A stretch of 64,000 bases of DNA from JAAXVQ01 sp964604705. Lineage in GTDB: Bacteria; Oederibacteriota; JAAXVQ01. The DNA is taken from assembly GCA_964604705.1 (NCBI GenBank), contig CAZSAP010000001.1, forward strand, positions 1-64,000, written 5' to 3'. This document shows positions 1 through 7,336 of the stretch, piece by piece. Both the position numbers and the translations under genes were made by a program. The number at the start of each line of letters is the position of its first letter. The first letter of the stretch is position 1. The notes under the pieces are model-generated. The model had not been told where the DNA came from. It made no database searches and was given only the letters and a program-made list of their open reading frames with translations.

Positions 1-844
1 ATATTAGATATCCATTATTTAATAACTTTTTTTACCACACCAATTTATATAAATCTCATAGTTATTTATTAGTTTTGGTTTGACTATATAGCATTAAGTG
101 CACAATATTTTGGTATATTTCGTGTATCAATATGATCTTTATCAAATTTTAAATAGGTGCTAGTTTAAATTTGGTAAAATTTATTACATAATTAATTATT
201 TACATTACTGTAAAATATATATTTCCATACGAACATTATAGCTAAATTAAAATTTTAGCATTTAAAATTTAATTATATATTTTGGAGATGTGAATATCAT
301 TCTTAACATTTTAAATAGCTGATGTGACAGAATCATGGGTTAGTATAAAAAAATATTAACGGTTAGGTTAAGCTGAATAATATATTAAGTCTATTGTATT
401 TTTATACATAGTGTTTTTAAAATTTAATTTATTTTAGGGATTATGATCTAATCGGGTATTTGAATGTTTGATGTAAAAGTAATCTGCACCAAATTATTAA
501 CTAGTCATGTCGGGGCGCCAAATACTATTCGATAACAGAGACTCAAATTAGATAGTTGCGTTCCAAAGCTTAAGTAGTATCTTAGTGTCAAGTTTCAATG
601 AAATGAGTGGTAGTTAATAGACGTGATTAAAAAATAGTGGCTTCCTTATCAGTTGCAGTAAAGGTAGTTTATTCTCAGCAAAGGCGACCAGAACGCCATT
701 ATACTCAATGGCATAGAAAAGAGGTGAGGGAGAAACACGGAAGGCGATAGAGTCTATAAAAGTTTCAGGTCATAGATGAGAAATTTAATGGGGTTTAACT
801 AATGTGAAAATCTGCCGCTATTAGTGCTGGGGATTGAATTTTTA
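1..844. other. AT-rich region without a recognised gene
   Basis: The first 480 bases or so are very AT-rich, with runs of A and T, and contain no open frame of useful length on either strand. Bases 480-844 have more ordinary composition but still no recognisable gene. One minus-strand frame is open from 769 to 614 and reads like protein (see findings), but it has no ATG and no ribosome binding site, so at most it is a decayed fragment. I see no tRNA, rRNA or terminator here. The composition contrast with the rest of the window could mean an acquired or decaying segment. Confidence 0.6.
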
Positions 845-1216
845 TCATTGTTCAAGATAGTTTTCGGCACTTAGCTCACTTAGAATTATTTCAAGATCTG
901 ATTGTTGTAGTTGATTCAATGATGAAAGTTCCATTCCGAATTCGGTGGTTTTGGTTTGATCATCCCAATAAGTCCAAACAATGCGGGCTTTCCCTCGAAT
1001 TTCCTGGTAAGGCCTAGGAAGTACTAAAAAATAATCCATTATCTTAGTTGTCGAGTCTTCAACTTTAATAGGCAATTTAACTTTCATACCCCCGACACTC
1101 AAGTTGGCAACTTTACCTGCAGCGGATACAATTCGCGCATGACTCAGATTAGTAAATTTACAATAGATTGGTAAATTTACATCTACTCGCTTATGTTTTC
1201 GGCGTTGCAGAGTCAT
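845..1216 (-). CDS. PilZ domain protein, probable c-di-GMP receptor
   Basis: This is a 123-residue single-domain PilZ protein. The N-terminus carries the arginine motif (RRKHKR, residues 5-10) and about 30 residues later the NLSVGG motif (consensus D/NxSxxG); together these bind cyclic di-GMP in the PilZ family. No membrane segment or effector domain is attached, so it probably acts as a cytosolic adaptor on an unknown partner. The ATG at 1216 has a good AAGGAG ribosome binding site eight bases upstream. Two diguanylate cyclases encoded near 33.5-35.7 kb could supply the ligand. It is divergent from the radical SAM gene that follows. The family call is firm; the output is unknown. Confidence 0.85.
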   Translation of the reverse strand: MTLQRRKHKRVDVNLPIYCKFTNLSHARIVSAAGKVANLSVGGMKVKLPIKVEDSTTKIMDYFLVLPRPYQEIRGKARIVWTYWDDQTKTTEFGMELSSLNQLQQSDLEIILSELSAENYLEQ

Positions 1217-1463
1217 GAAATAGCTCCTTGCCAGGGGTAGATAACAATTCTAGATAAATGATCGGTATACTTTGAAAGCGATATAAGGGCTGTGTATAAA
1301 TATTTAAAAAAGTATTTAATGGTAATTGAATAAAAAAAGGCGTACCATTCTGGTAGAAGAAAAGAGGTATTCTCACTTTTGCCAGCCCATTAAGCCACAA
1401 AGTATCGACTGGTAGGAAACGTCCTTCCTAAAACCGTTTTGATCACGAAAGGCTGGTGCTGAT

Positions 1464-2945
1464 ATGAATATTCTTTTGGTTTTTCCTGAATATCCGGAGA
1501 CATTTTGGAGCTTTAAACACGCATTAAAATTCGTTTTTAAAAAATCAACCAATCCACCACTTGGCCTGCTTACAGTAGCTGCCATGTTGCCAAAGGATTG
1601 GAATAAAAAATTAGTGGATATGAATGTTAAGAAATTAAAAGATCGTGAATTGCGTTGGGCGGATTATGTTTTTATTTCGGGTATTTCTATTCAACAGAAG
1701 TCTGTGAAGGAAGTTATTGCGCGATGTCAGACTCTAGGCATTAGAACTGTTGCGGGTGGACCGTTATTCACTAGTGGATACAAAGATTTTCCGGGAGTTG
1801 ATCATTTCGTTCTTAATGAAGCGGAACACACGCTCGCGCCATTTATTGAAGATTTAAAAAACGGCTGTGCAAAAGCTATATACACATCAAATGAATGGGC
1901 GGATTTGACACAAACACCGGTTCCACAATGGAATTTAATACGTATGCGTCATTATGCCAGTATGAACATTCAATATTCTCGCGGGTGCCCATTTAATTGC
2001 GATTTTTGCGATATTACTTTATTGTACGGAAAGCGTTGTCGGACCAAACATCCAGATCAAGTAATACGGGAATTGGATGCGATATATGACCAAGGATGGC
2101 GTGGAAGTGTTTTCTTTGTAGATGATAATTTCATTGGCAATCGTAAAAAATTAAAACAGGAAGTATTGCCGCGGATTCAAGCTTGGATGAAACAAAAGAA
2201 ACATCCGTTTGGTTTGTTTACGCAAACCTCAATTGATTTAGCGGACGATGAAGAACTTATGCAGCGGATGCGTGAAGCGGGTTTTGAAACGGTATTTGTT
2301 GGTATTGAAACTCCCAATGAATTAAGCTTGACCGAATGTACCAAATCGCAAAATAAGAATCGCGATTTGATCGCCTGTGTGCATAAGATTCAACGGTTTG
2401 GTTTTCAAGTACAGGCGGGATTCATTGTTGGATTTGATAGCGATCCTTTGACGATCTTTGAGAGCCAAATCAATTTCATTCAAAAGAGTGGTATCATTAC
2501 GGCTATGGTGGGACTGCTCAATGCACTTAATGGCACGCAACTTTACCAACGAATGAAATCTGAGAATCGATTATTAAATAACGGATCAGGAGATAATACT
2601 GATTTTTCCATGAATTTTGTTCCGAAGATGAAAATGGAAACGCTAATGGATGGGTATCGGTTGATTATTAAAAAGATATATTCTCCGAAATATTTCTATG
2701 CCCGTGTGAAGACCTATCTCAAAGACTACCAGTCTATGAAAATACGTCCCATGCGTTTTAAACCAATAATGTTTATAACTTTCTTGCGTTCGATTTTTCG
2801 GTTGGGAATTATTGGGCGTGAGCGATTTCAGTATTGGAAATTATTAAGTTGGTCACTTTTCCGTAGACCCAGTACGTTTCCGTTGGCGGTGACATTTTCC
2901 ATTTATGGTTTTCATTACCGGAAAGTCTTTCAAAAGTACACATAA
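1464..2945 (+). CDS. B12-binding-domain radical SAM protein, HpnP-like family
   Basis: A 493-residue radical SAM enzyme. Residues 1 to about 140 form a cobalamin-binding-like Rossmann domain (start MNILLVFPEYP). The radical SAM CxxxCxxC motif lies near residue 177 (GCPFNCDFCD) and binds the 4Fe-4S cluster that cleaves S-adenosylmethionine. VDDNFIGNRK and the downstream GIETP/GF blocks match the DUF4070-type subfamily, which includes the hopanoid C-2 methylase HpnP and many uncharacterised enzymes. No hopanoid gene is visible nearby, so the substrate cannot be assigned. The C-terminal 100 residues are basic, with short hydrophobic stretches. It starts at an ATG with only a weak ribosome binding site and stands upstream of miaB with a separate promoter between them. 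Confidence 0.8.
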   Translation: MNILLVFPEYPETFWSFKHALKFVFKKSTNPPLGLLTVAAMLPKDWNKKLVDMNVKKLKDRELRWADYVFISGISIQQKSVKEVIARCQTLGIRTVAGGPLFTSGYKDFPGVDHFVLNEAEHTLAPFIEDLKNGCAKAIYTSNEWADLTQTPVPQWNLIRMRHYASMNIQYSRGCPFNCDFCDITLLYGKRCRTKHPDQVIRELDAIYDQGWRGSVFFVDDNFIGNRKKLKQEVLPRIQAWMKQKKHPFGLFTQTSIDLADDEELMQRMREAGFETVFVGIETPNELSLTECTKSQNKNRDLIACVHKIQRFGFQVQAGFIVGFDSDPLTIFESQINFIQKSGIITAMVGLLNALNGTQLYQRMKSENRLLNNGSGDNTDFSMNFVPKMKMETLMDGYRLIIKKIYSPKYFYARVKTYLKDYQSMKIRPMRFKPIMFITFLRSIFRLGIIGRERFQYWKLLSWSLFRRPSTFPLAVTFSIYGFHYRKVFQKYT

Positions 2946-2953
2946 AATAGAAA

Positions 2954-2982
2954 TTGCCAAGAGAGTTTATGTTTTTTATAAT
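2954..2982 (+). promoter_or_regulatory. Probable sigma-70 promoter of miaB
   Basis: TTGCCA (2954-2959) and TATAAT (2977-2982) are separated by 17 bases, a near-consensus vegetative promoter. It lies just after the radical SAM gene and about 40 bases before the miaB start codon. Confidence 0.65.
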
Positions 2983-3022
2983 ACTTCGATTTTATTCGAA
3001 TGTTTAGTTAGGATTGACATTT

Positions 3023-4330
3023 ATGAGTACGTTTTATATCCATACTTTCGGTTGCCAAATGAATGAATATGACTCCGAACGTTTGGCTCAAATCTTAATG
3101 GACGCACATTGGGAACGGGTCGCACAACCTGAAACGGCTAAGTTGCTTCTTTTGAATACCTGCACGGTTCGCCAATTGGCAGAGCAAAAAGCCTTTTCCT
3201 TGATTGGTCGTTGGGTTGCCATGAAACGACAACAACCTGATTTACTGATCGGGATGGTTGGGTGCTTGGCTCAGCATCTGGCGCAAGACATCTTCAAACG
3301 CGCTCCCGAAATTGATTTCTTAGCTGGCCCTCGAGCCCTAACCCGCGTACCGGAATTAGCTGAAAAAGCCAGGAAATTTAAGCGTATTTATGAATTTGAG
3401 GATACTGGATACGGCAAAGGCGTTGATGTCACATCGTCTTCCCATGCTTTGCAGGCTCGAGTTGCAGTGATGGAAGGGTGTAATCAATTCTGCGCATATT
3501 GTGCTGTACCGTATGCTCGTGGCCGAGAAATGTCTCGGCCAGTGGAAGCGATTTTAAATGAGGTTCAACAACGAATTGCGTCAGGTGCTAAGGAAATTAT
3601 GTTGTTGGGTCAAAATGTTAATCACTATGGATTTGATTTTAAAGATAGAATTGAGTTTGCGGATCTATTATACCGAGTGGCGCAATTGCCGGGTGTGGTC
3701 AGGATTCGTTTTATGACGAGTCACCCTAAAGATTTTTCCCCGCGGCTCATAGAGGCCATTTCCCAAATACCAAAAGTTGCAGAAGCTCTTCATTTACCTT
3801 TACAATCGGGTTCAGACAACATATTGAAAGCTATGCGTAGAGGCTATTCTTTTTATGAATACTCCAGTTTGATAAAAGAATTACGGAAAGCTATTCCGGG
3901 TCTTGCCATATCGACAGACATTATTGTTGGGTTCCCTGGAGAAACCGAAGTTGATTTTGAAGCGTCCGTTTTAGCAATCAAAGAGATTGGATTCGATTTA
4001 GTATATTGTTTTAAATTTTCTGCACGCAAAGGAACGGCTGCAGCGGATTTACCAGCTCAAGTTCCGCTCGAGATACGCGAAAAGCGACTGGAGCGGCTGC
4101 TTGAGGTCGTTAGAGAGACCACTATGGTTTCTCAGGTTTCTTGGCTAGATCGTCAAGAAACGGTTTTAATCGAAGAGATTGATGAACTTCAAGCAGGTCA
4201 TATCAAGGGAAGAACAGCAACCAATCGTTGGGTTTCTTTACCTGGTCCTACCGATTGGCTGGGGCGTGAAATACCGGTAAAAATTACAGCTGCAGCAGCC
4301 TGGAGCCTATTAGGTGAGCCAGTTGTTTAA
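3023..4330 (+). CDS. miaB: tRNA-2-methylthio-N6-dimethylallyladenosine synthase MiaB
   Basis: A 435-residue methylthiotransferase that converts i6A37 to ms2i6A37 in tRNAs reading UNN codons, using two 4Fe-4S clusters and two S-adenosylmethionine molecules. The N-terminal UPF0004 domain shows its three conserved cysteines (FGCQMNEYDS, NTCTVR, GCLAQ). The radical SAM motif is GCNQFCAYCAVPYARG near residue 155, and the last 70 residues form the TRAM RNA-binding domain. ATG 3023 is preferred over an in-frame TTG at 3014 because AGGA at 3010-3013 is correctly spaced for it. The FGCQMN and NTCTVR wording fits MiaB better than RimO or MtaB. It is followed by a hairpin and the yebC promoter. Confidence 0.93.
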   Translation: MSTFYIHTFGCQMNEYDSERLAQILMDAHWERVAQPETAKLLLLNTCTVRQLAEQKAFSLIGRWVAMKRQQPDLLIGMVGCLAQHLAQDIFKRAPEIDFLAGPRALTRVPELAEKARKFKRIYEFEDTGYGKGVDVTSSSHALQARVAVMEGCNQFCAYCAVPYARGREMSRPVEAILNEVQQRIASGAKEIMLLGQNVNHYGFDFKDRIEFADLLYRVAQLPGVVRIRFMTSHPKDFSPRLIEAISQIPKVAEALHLPLQSGSDNILKAMRRGYSFYEYSSLIKELRKAIPGLAISTDIIVGFPGETEVDFEASVLAIKEIGFDLVYCFKFSARKGTAAADLPAQVPLEIREKRLERLLEVVRETTMVSQVSWLDRQETVLIEEIDELQAGHIKGRTATNRWVSLPGPTDWLGREIPVKITAAAAWSLLGEPVV

Positions 4331-4338
4331 CTTCTGAA

Positions 4339-4361
4339 TTTCGCTTTACAATCAAGCGAAA
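4339..4361 (+). promoter_or_regulatory. 8-bp inverted repeat inside the yebC promoter
   Basis: TTTCGCTT (4339-4346) and AAGCGAAA (4354-4361) form a perfect inverted repeat with a 7-base loop. It overlaps the -35 element and spacer of the yebC promoter. It could be a weak end for miaB transcripts, although no T-run follows directly, or a repressor operator. Confidence 0.4.
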
Positions 4362-4372
4362 TATCGTATAAT
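4345..4372 (+). promoter_or_regulatory. Probable sigma-70 promoter of the yebC operon
   Basis: TTTACA (4345-4350), a 16-base spacer and a consensus TATAAT (4367-4372) lie about 85 bases before the yebC start. This is the only clear promoter seen before the tightly packed yebC-unknown-psd-pssA-thrS group. Confidence 0.6.
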
Positions 4373-4458
4373 TTCGTTTTATTCCAGACGTAAAATTTAA
4401 AGACACAGGAGTCGTGATTGATAATGATTCTTGTATTTATTTCAAGGAGGCTCGTGTA

Positions 4459-5208
4459 ATGTCAGGTCATTCTAAATGGGCAACAATTAAGCGTTCAAAG
4501 GCTCTTGTGGATGCCAAACGCGGCAAGGCGTTTACCAAAGTAACTAAGGAAATTATGGCTGCGGCCAAACAAGGCGGAGGAGATCAAAATTTAAATCCAC
4601 GCCTACGTACCGCCATTGCGGCAGCAAAAGCAGTGAATATGCCTTCGGATAACATCAAAAAGGCTATCATGAAAGGCACTGGAGAGTTGGCTGCTGAAGC
4701 CATGGATGATATTGTTTATGAAGGATTTGGACCTGGTGGGGTCGCGGTTATGGTTGAGACTACTACAGATAATAAAAATCGTACTCCTTCGGAAATTCGT
4801 TCTTTGTTTTCCAAGCATGGCGGAAATATGGGGGAACCTGGAAGTGTGGCGTGGATGTTTGAGAAGAAAGGGGTTATCAATGTACCTAAAGCTGCAATGG
4901 GTGAAGAGGAATTGATGACCATTGCATTGGATGCTGGTGCAGAGGATATTGAAACCGAAGATGCAGCTAATTATGTGATTAAAACGTTGCCGGCGGATTT
5001 TGATGCTGTGGTCGAGAAAATTAAGGCCAAAGTTGAACCTGAATCAGCCGAAATAACCATGGTGCCTAAAACCTATATGGCGGTTGAAGGGAAGGCTGCT
5101 GAGCAGCTATTTAAATTATTGGATGCGTTGGATGATCATGATGATGTCCAAAAAGTACATGCTAATTTCGATATTGATGATGAATTGATGGAAAAGCTGA
5201 GAAGTTAG
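4459..5208 (+). CDS. yebC: YebC/PmpR family protein
   Basis: A 249-residue full-length member of the YebC/TACO1 family. The hallmark N-terminus MSGHSKWATIKRSK is followed by the AKRGKAFTK segment and the middle block VYEGFGPGGVAVMVE. Family members are described either as DNA-binding transcriptional regulators or as factors that relieve ribosome stalling; the sequence does not say which applies here. ATG 4459 has a strong AAGGAGG (4444-4450) and matches the conserved N-terminus, so a longer in-frame reading from 4414 is rejected. In many genomes yebC sits beside ruvC; here it heads a phospholipid gene group instead. The next gene starts at the base after its stop. Confidence 0.93.
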   Translation: MSGHSKWATIKRSKALVDAKRGKAFTKVTKEIMAAAKQGGGDQNLNPRLRTAIAAAKAVNMPSDNIKKAIMKGTGELAAEAMDDIVYEGFGPGGVAVMVETTTDNKNRTPSEIRSLFSKHGGNMGEPGSVAWMFEKKGVINVPKAAMGEEELMTIALDAGAEDIETEDAANYVIKTLPADFDAVVEKIKAKVEPESAEITMVPKTYMAVEGKAAEQLFKLLDALDDHDDVQKVHANFDIDDELMEKLRS

Positions 5209-5814
5209 ATGACTGACTCCATAGCTCCGATTCCGGAAGACGGGCAAGATATACGTGAAGCACTTACGGATTTGATTCCAGGTACGGCCAATCTTGAAAA
5301 GGAAGAGTTTTTAACCTTGGCGGGATTGATGCGCCGCCATGTCTTGCTGGAACATCAAGAGGAAAAAGAAGCGGTAAATATAATTGATATTGCAGATTGG
5401 AAATCCATTCAACCGATCATTTCGGGACTGCCGTTGAACTCTCTTAAAGAGATGGCGGTCCTTATGGATGAGTTGGCATTGGATCCTGAAGAGTCTGAAC
5501 TTGAAACGTTGAACTGGGCTTTTCGTCATCAATCTATAGGAGGGGAACTCCTTGCCGGAGAACGTCTGATCCCGTTTAAGCTGATTCGGCTTAAGGAATT
5601 CTCGTATATCCTACTATGCGAAATCGGTACACCTGAAATTTTCTTTTGTTTTTCAAGAGCTTTTGGAAAAGAACCTTCTATATATGAGCCGCGCGCATTG
5701 ATGATCGATAAACGTCACTGGGCTGGATATGCCTGGTTTTTAGATCCTGATACTCAAATTGCGCAATCAGAGACTGAAAATTTAAGGAAAATTTGGGAAG
5801 GAAACCAAAAATGA
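5209..5814 (+). CDS. Unknown protein in the psd-pssA operon
   Basis: A 201-residue acidic protein I do not recognise. It has no signal peptide or convincing membrane segment and no Cys/His metal motif. Residues 1-100 look helical and rich in Glu and Asp; residues 105-190 have alternating hydrophobics and aromatics, like a small beta-rich domain (IFFCFSRAFG, WAGYAWFLD). Its ATG directly abuts the yebC stop, and its own TGA overlaps the psd start as ATGA, so it is almost certainly co-translated with the phospholipid genes. Codon use resembles its neighbours and the tight packing argues that it is a real gene. A role linked to yebC or to phospholipid synthesis is only a guess from position. Confidence 0.75.
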   Translation: MTDSIAPIPEDGQDIREALTDLIPGTANLEKEEFLTLAGLMRRHVLLEHQEEKEAVNIIDIADWKSIQPIISGLPLNSLKEMAVLMDELALDPEESELETLNWAFRHQSIGGELLAGERLIPFKLIRLKEFSYILLCEIGTPEIFFCFSRAFGKEPSIYEPRALMIDKRHWAGYAWFLDPDTQIAQSETENLRKIWEGNQK

Positions 5815-6488
5815 AATTTCGTTGGGCCAGTGAAATGTATCCGTTAATCACAATCGCCATTTCGGCGACATTGGCGGGGATTGTCTTGAGTTTTGGCTGG
5901 TTGACCAGAAATCCGTGGCTAAGAGGAACGGGATTAATTCTTGCTGTTTTTGGGTTTTCTCTAATCCTTTTATTTTTAGTGTTCTTTCGCGATCCGGAAC
6001 GTTTTTCTATAGCGGATGATACAAAGTGGGTTTCACCTGCCGATGGGCGTGTAATGGTCGTAGATACCTTAGATGAAAAGCGAGTAATTAAAGGTCAGGC
6101 GCAACGAGTGGCTATTTTTATGCATGTTGGAAATGTTCATGTGCAGCGTGTTCCGACTTCCGCACGGCTTCTTTGGACAACGCATTTTCCGGGGAAGTTT
6201 CTTCCTGCGTTCAAAGCAGAAGCTGGGTTTGAAAACGAGCAGCAGTGGTATGCCTTTGAACAGGACGGCAAGACGTTTGCCGTGGTTCAAATTGCCGGAT
6301 TATTAGCACGCCGGATCAATTGCTGGATAAAACCCGACAAGACATATAATCGAGGGGATAAAATGGGGATGATCTCATTTGGTTCTGAAGTCGATTTATA
6401 TTTACCAAAAGAGGTGAAGGTCTTAGTTAAGCCGGGCGATGTCGTAAAAGCCGGTGAAAGCATTGTGGCGGAATGGAAACGACCATGA
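5811..6488 (+). CDS. psd: Phosphatidylserine decarboxylase
   Basis: A 225-residue membrane-associated enzyme that decarboxylates phosphatidylserine to phosphatidylethanolamine. Two hydrophobic segments lie at about residues 10-30 and 40-60, followed by the family block FFRDPER and SPADGRVM. The self-cleavage site that makes the pyruvoyl cofactor is the Gly-Ser in MISFGSEVDLY near residue 190. The length fits the short PSD-A type, which lacks the long N-terminal part of the E. coli enzyme. ATG 5811 is chosen because it overlaps the previous stop as ATGA and has GGAAGG upstream. It overlaps or abuts pssA, whose product makes its substrate. Confidence 0.93.
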   Translation: MKFRWASEMYPLITIAISATLAGIVLSFGWLTRNPWLRGTGLILAVFGFSLILLFLVFFRDPERFSIADDTKWVSPADGRVMVVDTLDEKRVIKGQAQRVAIFMHVGNVHVQRVPTSARLLWTTHFPGKFLPAFKAEAGFENEQQWYAFEQDGKTFAVVQIAGLLARRINCWIKPDKTYNRGDKMGMISFGSEVDLYLPKEVKVLVKPGDVVKAGESIVAEWKRP

Positions 6489-6502
6489 ACGGAGAGAATA
6501 AA

Positions 6503-7327
6503 ATGATTCGCCAAGGGGCCTATATATTGCCTAACCTTCTAACGGCATTTAGTCTCTTGTGCGGCATTGTTGCAATGGTGTTATGCTTGGAATATCTTGC
6601 CGGGCATGTATCGAGTCCTAACGGAAAACCACTTTATACTTCTTCGGCTTGGCTAATTATTGCGGCAATGGTGTTTGATTTTTTAGATGGGAAAGTTGCT
6701 CGTATGGTTCATGCCGAAAGTGAGTTCGGAGTTAAAATCGACTCTTTAACAGATTTTGTATCCTTTGGCATTGCTCCGGTGGTTCTTGCATATACTGTCT
6801 TGTTGCCGCATGTCCCGTTTCTTTTGCAAATGATTGCATGTGGGTTATTTTTATTTGGTGGTGCATGGCGTTTAGCTCGCTTTAACTGCGAAGCTGCCAA
6901 TCATTGTGGAAGTTCGACCCATTTTACCGGTCTACCCATTCCCGCTGCAGCTTCATTTATTTGTTCGCTTGTACTCATTACTCCGGTTGCTGGCAAAAGC
7001 GAGACTATATTTCTGGGACGTTCTTTTTCGGTTTTGCCTCCTGTGGTTGCGGGTGCATTGGCCGCTCTGCTTTTATCACTTTTAGCATTTTTGATGATGA
7101 GCCGGATTCCGTTCCCGGCCTTTAAAAAGACCAATCGCCGCACTTTTATTCTTTTGGGTGGTGTTGGCATTTTTGTTTTGGTATTGATGTTAGTATTACC
7201 TATTCCTAATATCGTTTTTTTAATAATGGTTATGTATTTAACCTTTGGGCTGTTTCAATACTTCCTTGATCGAGTATTAAAATTGCAGAATCATACTATT
7301 CCCAAATCACCCCAAGAGAAAGTGTAG
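6503..7327 (+). CDS. pssA: CDP-diacylglycerol-serine O-phosphatidyltransferase
   Basis: An integral membrane enzyme of about 274 residues that makes phosphatidylserine from CDP-diacylglycerol and serine. The CDP-alcohol phosphatidyltransferase signature is complete: DFLDGKVAR, then GVKIDSLTD, with all four aspartates. About seven hydrophobic segments follow. ATG 6503 has GGAG at a good distance; in-frame ATGs at 6485 (ATGA overlap with psd) and 6473 are possible earlier starts, and only the 6485 choice would overlap like its neighbours. The psd-pssA order gives the full route to phosphatidylethanolamine. thrS follows after nine bases. Confidence 0.92.
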   Translation: MIRQGAYILPNLLTAFSLLCGIVAMVLCLEYLAGHVSSPNGKPLYTSSAWLIIAAMVFDFLDGKVARMVHAESEFGVKIDSLTDFVSFGIAPVVLAYTVLLPHVPFLLQMIACGLFLFGGAWRLARFNCEAANHCGSSTHFTGLPIPAAASFICSLVLITPVAGKSETIFLGRSFSVLPPVVAGALAALLLSLLAFLMMSRIPFPAFKKTNRRTFILLGGVGIFVLVLMLVLPIPNIVFLIMVMYLTFGLFQYFLDRVLKLQNHTIPKSPQEKV

Positions 7328-7336
7328 GGAGCAAAA

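Noticed and set aside
1373..1463. Cyclic di-GMP riboswitch before the radical SAM gene
   Set aside because: Only short resemblances to GEMM elements; the conserved core and pairing are not present.
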